DNA of 64,000 bases, from assembly GCA_036346255.1 (NCBI GenBank), contig CM070628.1, positions 11,733,840 through 11,797,839 on the forward strand, given 5' to 3'. Below the pieces are notes generated by a model, which saw only the letters and a list, made by a program, of their open reading frames with translations, did no database searches and had not been told where the DNA came from. The DNA is from Ampelocalamus luodianensis (taxonomy: Eukaryota > Streptophyta > Magnoliopsida > Poales > Poaceae). A program made the position numbers and the translations under genes. Of this stretch, positions 23,697 through 33,633 are shown in pieces; the first letter of the stretch is position 1, and each line of letters opens with the position of its first letter.

Positions 23697-26340
23697 AAGG
23701 TACCACTCACTCGCCCTAAGACCTCCTGGTTCGCGAGAACGATCGTGCGGCCGCACCACCGTCCTTGTGGTCGCCGGTAGCGCGTAAACGATGTTAAGGT
23801 CTAACCCTACTTTTTAGTGATAACCATCTTTAGTCGGTATCAGCGATTTGTGGGCCCTCTTTGGTTAATCGCGTTTAGAAATCCTTTAATTCAGCCCGTT
23901 ATTTGTTCTCCGAGTCAACGCCATGTGGGTCCATGTTGTCGATTAGGTTTGTGTAGCTCGGTAATCGTTTCCTCTGTTGGGAAGCGTATTTCTGTGTGAG
24001 TATGTTAGGTTTGCACTTTGGTAGCGAAGGCGTATTCTTAGAATACGCCACGTCACCTTCAATGCGCGGCGGTTCGGTCACACTTTCGCTCGGTCCGCTT
24101 TGTCGATTATCCGGGGCTAGTTGGCTGTGGGTAGAAAAAGGATTTAATGCTTTTGTATTTCGTAATATGTTTTGTTACTGTAATGTTAATTCATTTAAAC
24201 TTAGAAAATGCATAACTAATTCAATTTTTATCCAAATTGCATGAAACCAGTCTTTGTTAATTTTCATTTTAAGTGTACTATTTGATAAAATTAGCTTCAT
24301 CCATGTCTCTGTAGCAAAAATCTGTTAGCTAATAAAATGATGTCTTATGTATCTTCTAAATTAGAAAATGCATATCTCTTTCAATAATTGTCCAAATTCA
24401 TTGAACCCAATTCAATAAAATTCCATTTTCAGTATATTAATTGTTAGGATAGGTTTCAGATACTAGTTATGTTCATAAAAATTTGTTAAGTATTTAACTA
24501 GTGCTTTGATGTGTTTATAACTTAGAAAGTTCATAGAAAATTCTTAATAACTTAAAGCGATTTGTTCTCTGTTTCTTAAATTTTGTTATGTCATGCTTAG
24601 TCTTTGTGTGAGTTTTGGCTTGTTTTGATGTTATTGTATGTTTGAGTTTTGTCGGTGTTATTCGTTCTTATTTCTTTGTTATGTTCGATCGTTAGGCTTC
24701 GATATTTGCGGCAACCGAGGACGATCCTCCGCATAACAACTTGAGCAACAACGACCGAGCAAGCGGTTTGATCATGTTTATCGGTATTTTAAAGTCTAAT
24801 ATTTTGTTTCAACTGTATGTATGCATCGCTTAATTTGTGTTAAATTGATTAGTTAAAGCCGTGTTGCATATCCTGTAGACAAAATATTGATCTCTACTAC
24901 GAGCCTAGGTTATTTCTTTGTGATTAGAGGTCATTGGATGATCTCTTGTCACTTAGTAGATCCGAGTCAAATTGCTTAGACATGCTTAGTATCGGTAGAA
25001 ATGGGCGGTTATCGACTTAGTCGGTAACCTTGATCACACAAAACTTTCTATAACTTTATATTTCAGCATTTACGCTATGTTTAATTGCAAAACTAAAAAT
25101 GAAAACAAAAATGATTTAGACGCGGGCACAATGGTAAGATTGATGTGATCTATTGGGTGTGTTGGAAAGGTGCCAGGTCAATTAAGGACCGAACATCTTG
25201 TGAGTTTTTGTTATCCAGCATTTCGTGCTAACCACACTAGAGGTATGGGACCTCTCTTGACCTAGTACTTTGGCGTGTATTGGCTCCGGTCGCAGGAGGT
25301 CGCAGGAGGGATGGAGGTGGGAGCATGGTAGTTGTCCAAAAGCTTTATCTGAGTGGGTAGTTGTCTTTTCGGCTTTACCATGTAAGCGTATGGATTTCTA
25401 TCCATACGACGGCTCGTAGTTAATACACAATATTGGAAAAAGTCTCGTAGGACTTAGCTGTGCGGCATACCTTGGAAGTGTGCTTTGGCTTAAAGGCGGT
25501 GCGAGGTGTGGTGCAGTGGTACACCTGCGGGTTAAAAACTATTCGAATAGCCTCGTCCTAGGTGATGGACACGCTTGGGTAAGCTTATCGAGAGTTAGAC
25601 TACAACATTTAAATTAAAACTTGATGGGTGGTGCGATGCGGGATTAGTGCTATTGTTAATGGTGACTATTGGGATAGTCACTTCTAGGTTGTTTATCTTT
25701 CGCTTTTGTTATTATTATCCTTCTTGTTATTTCAATCTTAAAAATGAATTGCAAACTTGCCTTTAAAAGCTGTATTACCTTATTGCAAATGAAAATTGGC
25801 TTTATGCAAATGAAACATATGGCCTCCACCAAATAAGCTGCATGTAGCTTATGAGCAGTGCGCTAGTTCACACGTCGGTCTTGCGGTACAAAGACAATCT
25901 TTGTACTCGGTGCTTTGCTTGATGTTGTTGTTGCAGAGGAAGAAGGTGAGCCTCGGGGCCTCACTTACGTGGTGTCTTTGCTCGCCGTGGGTGACGACTA
26001 GGCTTGGCGGTCGGTCGGATGCCTTGTGGGTTGAAGGCACACCGATTGGCTTTGTTTATAGCCATCTTATGGCACTTTTGCTTCCACTGTCGTTCTTGTT
26101 ATTTGTGTATCTTTTGGGCGGTCGGTGTATGCGTAATAACCTCTACTATTTGTTTATCTTCCGTTTGGTAGTGTTGTGTTTGGACTCTATGTGTGGAATG
26201 GAGTTGATGTCTAATTTTGTACCGAGGTGTGTATACGCTGCAGGAAGTATACATATCTCGAGATCGATTTATTTGATTTGTGATGCTAGGACCGGGTGGT
26301 TGGTTAAGCATTACAAACCAAATAAATTGGGGTCCTCACA
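23697..26340 (+). repeat. 3' LTR remnant (2,644 of about 4,143 bp)
   Basis: Aligns with 16940-19582 of the 5' LTR throughout and ends GGGGTCCTCACA at the target duplication. Its first ~1,500 bases are absent. The junction base run AAGG (23697-23700) is shared with 16940-16943. Confidence 0.9.
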
Positions 26341-26345
26341 GTAAG

Positions 26346-28440
26346 GACCCCAGATTATTGGAATTTATGTCAAATTAAAAATTACACTAAAAGCATAATT
26401 AATAATTAAGAACATTTTGATCCTTAATTAAAAATCATACTAGAAGCATAAATTTAACAAGGTATAAATCCAATATTCAGGTTCCCGGATACATGTCTTA
26501 CAATGGTTCCCAGGATCAGTGACCATTGCACATATATCCTTAAACAACATTGCATTACACATACAAGGCATACATTTACATAATTAAACATAGGTTGGTA
26601 CAATTCAGTAATAAAAGTAATAATATAAATATATGAAATGTAGGTTCAAAAATGATCAAGGAATGCGACTTGCCTCCTTGCACAAATTCTTCTTGATTCT
26701 GGTTTTGTCCGGCGTCTCCTGGAGTCTGGTCGTCGAAGTCGTGACCTAGCGTGAAACAAAGTAAACCAAATAAAATCCGGCTCGACAAGAAATGAGCTGG
26801 GAACAACATGCAAGTAAATAGAATCAGAAAAGAAACACAAAGCAAGGTGGTGTGAGATGGTAGGAGTTTTATCTGGTGTTTAATTGGATCAAACGGAGAT
26901 GAGATTTGGATCCAAGTACAACAAAAATATAGAAAAGAGACAACGAATTAGATGAAAAGGTAAAAAGATTCATTGGGAGTTTGATATGGCTGAACTGAGT
27001 GGAGCAATAGATTTACGGGCTCGAAACGGTCAAAAATGACATATAAAGTCGAATTAGGGTTTTGGGCGAAAATGGTGTCGGACAATGAACAATACTATTT
27101 TACTATTCATAAATGAAAACTGGATGTGATCAGTAACTGGAATTACTGTTTTTAGCTGAAAAGAACTGTAATGGACTATTTTTCATGTGATGAACAGTAA
27201 CTAGGTTTTACTGTGCACTTCGGCTTTTGTGAACAGGGGACACTCTTTTTCGGTTGATGAACAGTGCTATTTTACTGTGCATTGAACAGTGTTTAGGCAG
27301 CTTGTTTGAACAGTAAATGGGCGGACCCCATTTACTGTGTGCCCATGGCCCAAATTGGCCAGGCCTTAAAGGCCCAGCGCCTGGGGCAGCCTGAGCTGCA
27401 CTCGCCCGAAGGCCAGAGTGCGCTTGGCTCGCCCGAGCTGACGGCAGCGGCGACTCCGGCGACGGCGGTGGCCGGCGACGATGGGGAAGGGTACAGTGAG
27501 CTTCACTGAGGTATGAGGGTTCCATTTTGCGGGTTTTGAGTAGTAGTGGAGGTGCGGGGGTGGGGTGTCGGCGGCCATGGCGCACGGTCAGAGCAGAGGA
27601 CGAGGCCGGTGGCACTAAGGTGGTGTACGGGCCAAGGGGAGGGGTGCTTGAGCATCAGTGAATGGAGAAGAGTTCGGGGTGGTGGTGTGGGTGCTTGGGG
27701 AGGTCTGTGGCGGCGGTGGCAGTGAAGGAGGCGGCGGGGAGAAGCGGTGCCGATGAGGTTCCGGCGAGTTTGGGTGATGAGGGAGGTGGGGGAAAGTTTG
27801 GTGGCAGTGAGGGGAAGCTTACCGTGGGCTCAATTTGGTGGTGGGGCGAACGGAGGCGGCGAATTGGCATCAGGTTCACCGAGGAAGAAGAGTGGGGTAG
27901 TGGTGGAAGCTCGGAATTGGCCGGCTCCAGAGGGGGAGGAAGAAAATGGGAGGTGCTGGAGGGAGGGATGAGGAAAAATGCGAGCTCCGGGGGACCTTTT
28001 ATAGGGCGAGGATGAGGCGGTGGGAGCAGGGCGCGGTGTGGGCAGCGGCATGGCGACGGTAACAGGGGCGGCGACATGGTTGGCCCTGCGCACTTGGGCG
28101 GCGCCGAGAGAGGGAAAGGTGGCGGTGTGAGGTGGCGGCGAAGGCGGTAGAAGGAGCTGGTGAAGGCAAGGTGGTGCGGGAGGTGGCGCCGAAGGAGCTA
28201 GGCGTGCGGCGGTGGCGGGGATGACATGGGGGCGGTGACGCGGGGAAGAAGATGGAGTGGCGCCCGTGGGGAAAGGGGCCTTCGGGAGGGGAAAATGGCC
28301 AGGCCGAAAGAGGAAAGCGGCAAGGAGGGGAAACTTGCCAAATTAGGAAGGTTTTGAATTCAAACCGAAAAGGCTTCAAAAACTTTTGAAATTCGAAATT
28401 TTTGGGTTATTTCAAAATTGTATAGGTTAATTGCCAAAAA
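26346..28440 (-). repeat. Gypsy LTR remnant, minus strand, second part
   Basis: Continuation of the LTR interrupted at 15439. AT-rich part 26346-27100, then clustered ACTGTTCA-type motifs (27080-27330), then a GC-rich core (27330-28320) with long ORFs on both strands but no protein motif, then AT-rich DNA. The outer end (minus-strand 5' end) was not found; 28440 is an approximate limit. Confidence 0.5.
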
Positions 28441-29281
28441 GAATAGTACAATGGTCACTTGCAACTTTCTGGAACAGAGGCTTATTAGCTAGTACTGACT
28501 TGCTTACTAACAACTAGGTATAACAATCTTGCAATTGCTGACTACTCACAACGGTCCGGCAACTTTCCAAGCAACTGCACAGTGAACAGTGTGCTGTCGA
28601 CACACGGAGACACAAACTTTAATTTGTTAGTAGGAAAACAAGCTTCTTTTTTTTCCAACAGTTTGCCAAGAGCCCAAGACCGCATGCTAAAGCGGCCATA
28701 CTTACCTGCAAGCGTTTCCGGGTCCGCCTAGGGCAGGTTGCTCCTGCGCCGCTGCGCTGCAGTTCTGTGGCTGGATGGATGGGGAACTAGTGGCCCTGCG
28801 CGCGGCAGGAGACATTTCTGGCGATGAGATTAAATGCATGGATGGTAATGCAAACGGGATAAGGATGAACATAGATAGTCATTAAGAACATATAGAGGTT
28901 CATAATATTAATATATTCAGTAGCTACACCATATCGGGCATACTACAGCCTGAACTACTATTTTAATTTTGTTGTATACAGAAGGCATGAAGGGAAGCAT
29001 AGCCTGAACTACTACGTTGCACGAATAGCTAAGGAAAACATAGATGCCATTTAGACGTCAAGTGTGCTGCGATTACTGGTGAGGCTAGGAATTACTAAGA
29101 TTTCAGAGTAAGCTGTGATGTAAACAAGATATTACATTTAGGTCGATCATGCTGCACATTCCATAAGTTGGGAACACAGTCGCGGATTAACAGTTGGTTC
29201 CCAACCTATCCCCAATACACGTCCCATAAGTTTGGGACTAACCCGGTATTTGAGCTGATTGCGTACAATAGCTTGCTCCTC
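28441..29281. other. Intergenic, no gene seen
   Basis: Mixed composition. On the minus strand about 29120-29310 an open stretch, AASNIQAVKYAEEQAIVRNQ followed by LKYRVSPKLMGRVLGIGWEP, could be a small exon of an unrecognised gene. It overlaps the start of the tandem duplication at 29282. Confidence 0.3.
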
Positions 29282-29651
29282 AGCGTACTTGACCGCTTGT
29301 ATGTTGGAAGCTGCAAGGTAATAGAATGAACCAAAAAAAATAGAAGAGAAGGTAGTGGGCTGTGATCAATGCTTAATGGGGAGCAGTTATGAAAAATTAG
29401 GATTGTCGGATTAAGAATAAGTAAGACGAATTATTATAGCAGCAGCAGGGCACAAAGACGGCATCAATCCTTAGCGTACTTGACCGCTTGTATGTTGGAA
29501 GCTGCAAGGTAACAGAAGGAACAAAAACAATTATAAAAGAAGGTAGTGTGTTGTGTTCAATGCTTCATGGGAAGCTTTTATGAGAAATTAGGATTGTCGG
29601 ATTAAGAATAAGTAAGACGAATTATTATAGCAGCAGCAGGGCGCAAAGACG
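29282..29651. repeat. Tandem duplication, 179-bp copies
   Basis: 29282-29460 is repeated at 29473-29651 with a 12-bp spacer. Both copies run from AGCGTACTTGACCGCTTG to AGCAGCAGCAGGGC(A/G)CAAAG. The ends are nearly identical and the middle is more diverged. Confidence 0.85.
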
Positions 29652-30067
29652 ACAACGATATGATATAGTACCTTGCGTGTACTATAGCACGTGGAAGCAG
29701 ATGGAAGAGGATCCATGTTGTGCCCTCCAATTGTAGGCCTAAGTGATATATCACATGGAACCTAAGCGAACAACACAACATTTCGACAAATCGAAAAGTA
29801 AATAGTGCAATCAACGCATATAACTAACTATATCAACCATGATGCTTTTAAAAAAATCACAGTTTGTGTAACCAAACCTTATGAATTGTGAAGGAAGGCT
29901 GCAAGTACTTGAATCCAGGTAATGGAGCTCGGGAACAGATTGTCACAAACTTAAATAGCATGCAACATTCAGTTGGAGTAAATCTTCTGATAACCTGCAC
30001 ATTTCAATACCCAACATGTTACTATGACCATTTCACTTCAGCCCTCATAACCAATGTTCTGAGAATT

Positions 30068-30169
30068 ACGGTAAGACATTTTTCTTGTTCACAGTTGGTC
30101 AGCTAAAACAGATATTTTACGGTAAGACATTTTTCTTGTTCACAGTTGGTCAGCTAAAACAGATATTTA
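30068..30169. repeat. 51-bp tandem duplication
   Basis: ACGGTAAGACATTTTTCTTG...GCTAAAACAGATATTT is present twice back to back (30068-30118 and 30119-30169), essentially identical, so it is a young duplication. Confidence 0.9.
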
Positions 30170-30253
30170 GCTAGACCAGTAGATTGTGTGCATCACATGG
30201 CAAGACACACCAAAGCAGCATGGACAAACAGACACCATTTTTACAGAGACACC

Positions 30254-30537
30254 ATTTAGCACTAAAAAAGTGAGAAAATGCGTGCAGCACAACAAAAAAG
30301 TCTAAACATGTAGTATTTCAGGAACAAACATGGATTTGGCATTCATCTAGATTAGCGTTACAGAGAACTACGACATCAAATCACCATCTGGCATCATTTA
30401 GCACAAAAAAAGGTGAGGAAATGCGAGCTGCACAAGAAGATAGTCTGAACATGTAGTATGACAGGAATAAACATGGATTTAGCATTCATCCAGATTAGCG
30501 TGACAGAGAATTATGGCTCCAAATCACCATCTGGCAT
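30254..30537. repeat. 142-bp tandem duplication
   Basis: 30254-30395 and 30396-30537 share ATTTAGCAC, GAACATGTAGTAT / AAACATGTAGTAT, AAACATGGATTTGGCATTC and AAATCACCATCTGGCAT. They differ at scattered positions, so it is older than the 51-bp duplication. Confidence 0.8.
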
Positions 30538-30596
30538 TTCTGTAGCATCATTCATTAATTCAAACATACATTCATCCATCCATTCAACATTCCATC

Positions 30597-30648
30597 GATG
30601 CATAATCAGAATTGACTAAACAGATGCATAATCAGAATCGACTAAACA
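30597..30648. repeat. 26-bp tandem duplication
   Basis: GATGCATAATCAGAAT(T/C)GACTAAACA occurs twice in succession with one difference. Confidence 0.85.
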
Positions 30649-31495
30649 GGAGAATTACACCATTACAGAACCGATTACATAGGCAACGCTAATCAAGCCA
30701 GAGCACTTAGACGTGCTACTAATCTACAATAGACCATCATAAATCAATTTCTAAGACTTGCGGAAACAGTAGTAGCAAGGAAGAGAGGAAGAGAGAGGGG
30801 AAGTATTTTTGTCACTTATCTGAGAGTAGAGTAGCAGCAAAAGTAGGGAGGGATCGCCGTTGCGGTGACCGACGTCAGTACTATGATGACAAGGTGAGTA
30901 CGCTTCGGCCCAAAGCCCAAAGGGGAGGAGGCCAGGCGTGGGGGCGGAGGTGAGAGGGCCGGGTGTGTGGGCGGTGGCTGGGAGCGGATGATGCAACACC
31001 TGAAAAAAATAATGCAATGTTGAGAACAATGGTTTCTATCATTAATTAATTAGTAAATCTTCAAATACCATTTGAAAATACAGCAGCAGGTAATATCACA
31101 TCCCATATGTAATGGTAAAAACCAAAGGACTGTGCGATGGTAATATCATTTTACTAAATGAACCACACGAGTAAGCTTAGAGCTTAGGCAATGAAACATA
31201 TGAAAATTGTATTGGCTTACATTGTAGCACTACAAAAACAAAATTGGATATTTTCAAGCTTGCTATACCCTGCATGAAATTATCGGTTTGCTTGCCTCTA
31301 TTAAGAAAGAAGAATACGTGATAGAGATTCCGTCAGTATGTTGCCTTTACTGCTAGCAGCAGCAGCGTGTTAGTAGGCCAGATGGTAACAAAAGTCGTTA
31401 TTACTGTCCACAGATCATAAATGGAACTTATTTCTTGTGTGTACAACTGAAAGCCAGTTGTTCAGGCATCGGGCAATATTGATACTACTTCAAAA
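30649..31495. other. Intergenic, no gene seen
   Basis: A GC-richer patch at 30840-30990 carries a minus-strand Pro-rich frame without conserved motifs; the remainder is AT-rich. Nothing recognisable. Confidence 0.35.
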
Positions 31496-31957
31496 TTAGG
31501 GAACTACTAAGTCTGGATTTCCCCCCAAAAAAATGAAATTATGAAACCAGTGTGGCATCAACGGAAAATGGCAAAACTTACGGCTATTAATATCAAGCCT
31601 AGAAGGTAGCGCGTGCCATTTGGAGCAATCTTCTGGCATCTCGCTGTCGCCAGATAGCCAGCCTCCTCTGCAGATATATGCAAGTAGATCCCTTATCTGT
31701 GGCAAGGCATGGACCACCGCAGAATCAAAGCGCCCTTCCCGCCGTCGCCGCAAAGCATCATCGCTGGCTGCATACACCCAAAATAGGCGAAGGGGAGGGG
31801 CGGCGGCCGAGCGTGGACCGAAGTCAGCACGGCAGGCCATGAGCCCCAACATCTCGATCTTAGCGAGATCGATCTGGAGGTGGCCGAAGTCGGCCTAGGA
31901 GAGGTCCTTCACCTTGTACTTGCGTCCGGAGGAGGTCTTCTGGACGGAGAGCGCCAT
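31496..31957 (-). pseudogene. S-adenosylhomocysteine hydrolase exon 1 fused to foreign sequence
   Basis: On the minus strand the ATG at 31957 gives MALSVQKTSSGRKYKVKDLS, a TAG stop (31895-31897; one base from CAG, Gln), then ADFGHLQIDLAKIEMLGLMA and CRADFGP. This is the N-terminus of plant adenosylhomocysteinase, the cytosolic enzyme that splits S-adenosylhomocysteine in the methyl cycle. Only about 47 codons remain (to about 31815). The frame then runs on into unrelated residues (RSAAAPPLRLFWVYAASDD ... SEMPEDCSKWHALPSRL) and reaches GTAAGTTT near 31590, a good splice donor. A downstream ATG at 31852 opens a 118-codon chimeric ORF. Substrate and NAD binding domains are absent, so it cannot be an enzyme. 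The SAHH identity is strong; the partner is unidentified. Confidence 0.8.
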
Positions 31958-32820
31958 GGAGTCGGCGGCGGTGGCGGTGAGCAGGGAGGGGAGGGCTGGA
32001 TCAGGAGGGGAGGGAAGGAGGAGGGAGAGGCGAATGAGGGGGATCCGCGCCCGGTGGGGCAGGTTGGGGCTGAGCCCCGCGCCGCGGGACGGCCGCCCGT
32101 TGCTGGGCCGCTGGAGCCCTTGCTGCGTCCGAAGAGCAGCGATGGCTACGACAGCTCCACCCCGTGCTTCCTCCGCTGCGCGCCGGTGGATCGAGGAGTC
32201 CGCATGGCCCCGCCGAGCCTCGGCCCGGAAAACGCAGACGCCAGCGCCCCCATCGCGTTGCAGCCAAATCGGATCCAACCAACCAGCTAACGCATGCGAC
32301 ACTGGAGGGAGGAGTGGCGACAGAGGACGCAAGGCGAGGGGACAGACGGGAGGGGAGACGCTGAGGTGGCGACTGGGGAGGGAAATAGAGGGGGCGGTGG
32401 GGGAGTAAGAGAGAGGGAGCGAGGGCGCTGGTGGAGAGGGATGGCGGGGAAGAGTGGGCGGCGCGTCGAAGGCATCGCCGCCCGCCGACGGTGGAAGTGG
32501 GCCATGGGGCGGACGGCGAGAATCGAGAGGAAGGAGCAGCAGGAGAGGAAGCAAGGGAGACGGAAGCGAGCGAGGCGACACGGAAGCGAGCGAGGCGTCA
32601 AAACCGAAAGGCACGAAGGCCTCGCGGGCACTCAAAGCAAAAAAAAAAATCAGACGGCCAGAAGCAGAGCCGCGCGGAATCGTAGGCGCAAAAGCAATCG
32701 AAGCGACGTGGCCTGGCTCTTTGCTCCTCAAGTCTCCCAGGATTTAACCGGTAGGATTAGGGATTGGGTTTGCAGGCTGTCATCTTGGAGGAAATTTTGT
32801 GGGGCTAATTGATTTGATCA
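31958..32820 (-). other. GC-rich 5' flank of the SAHH fragment
   Basis: Very GC-rich sequence. Just upstream of the ATG, the minus strand shows CTCACCGCCACCGCCGCCGA, a typical grass 5' UTR, so part of this block probably came with the captured exon. Long ORFs on both strands are composition artefacts (Arg/Pro/Ala-rich, no motifs). Confidence 0.4.
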
Positions 32821-33461
32821 TTTAGCCCGGTTGCGCAGACGTGTTGCTGCCCTGCCTTCAGAATCCAGGTTCCAGCTCCTGCCCCCAAAAAAATTATATA
32901 CGATCTTATCAGTTGACAACTTGACATGCACACGCTTGATTGATTAATTGTTTTAAGGACTGACTAGTTATAAGTTGTCTGAAATTTTGTTATTTATCAA
33001 TCACTTTTTCTAACCTTTAGATTTTCATCCAATGGTAAGGAAAATTTCGGTGCAAGTGCATGACAAAACAGATCTGGGCTACAGTTGTCTGTCTTAACGG
33101 GTCCGAGTTTCAGAATTTGTACCCGTTTTTTGGCCCGTTTCTTTGTGCGCTGTTTTTTTTGTAGCCCGTTTCTTTTTGTCTGCTTTTGCTTTGTTGTTGT
33201 TGGCACTACGCACATGGGCTGTGGGCTTGATTTTTACATCTGTGTACTAAAAAAACAAACCCCACTTATCAAACTTCTCCAGACAAGGAAAAGACCCCAC
33301 ATGTCAGGCTTTAACTCAGCCTTTAACTCTACAGCCTTGTCAAAGTAGGGTTTCTTCTCCTGTTCCAGATCAACAACACACATTATGTAGACATGAGCAA
33401 CTACGCAATGCTGAGACATCAAAAATGGAATAGAAAAGGGAAATGAAGCAGTGCCACTGAC
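32821..33461. other. Intergenic, no gene seen
   Basis: AT-rich DNA with two AGCCCGTTTCTTT-type direct repeats near 33135-33175. No coding frame or element ends recognised. Confidence 0.35.
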
Positions 33462-33633
33462 TTCTTTCTATTTTGTTGTTGCTGTAGCAATCAAAGGCAA
33501 TTCTATGCTCTCATCTCTCGTATCTGCTTTTGTGCGTTGTTATGTGCATACATAACAACGCACAAAAGCAGATACGTGAGATGAGAGCATAGAATTGCCT
33601 TTGATTGCTACAACAACAACAAAATAGAAAGAA
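33462..33633. repeat. Near-perfect inverted repeat, 84-bp arms, 4-base loop
   Basis: 33462-33545 and 33550-33633 are reverse complements with two mismatches in 84 positions, separated by GCAT. Transcribed from either strand, the 172-base sequence would fold into one long hairpin. The arms have no coding sense. The outer arm end ATAGAAAGAAAT is repeated again at about 33669-33681. It is too symmetric for an ordinary old element and has no clear target duplication. It may be a fold-back element, a young inverted duplication of a small-RNA type, or an assembly fold-back. Confidence 0.95.

Larger units (their letters stand above)
15440..26340 (+). mobile_element. Tekay/Del-like Ty3/Gypsy chromovirus, internally deleted
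   Basis: A 10,901-bp insertion with target duplication GTAAG. It has a 4,143-bp 5' LTR, PBS, about 4.1 kb of gag-pol and a 3' LTR that lacks its first ~1.5 kb. The pol region jumps from integrase directly into the middle of the 3' LTR at 23697. Gag and RT are close in style to the complete element at 43927-59565, suggesting the same Tekay/Del lineage. LTR parts that can be compared are nearly identical in AT-rich stretches, so the insertion is recent. Confidence 0.85.
15435..26345. repeat. Target-site duplication GTAAG of the 10.9-kb element
   Basis: GTAAG at 15435-15439 is repeated at 26341-26345, exactly flanking the outer ends TGTAACAGCCC (15440) and GGTCCTCACA (26340). This proves that both outer ends belong to one insertion. 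Confidence 0.9.

Noticed and set aside
27208..28379. Overlapping Pro/Gly-rich ORFs on both strands
   Set aside because: GC-rich LTR remnant; no recognisable domain on either strand.
31895..32731. 278-codon minus-strand ORF upstream of the SAHH start
   Set aside because: Arg/Pro/Ser-rich product of GC-rich 5' flank; only its last ~20 codons are real SAHH sequence.
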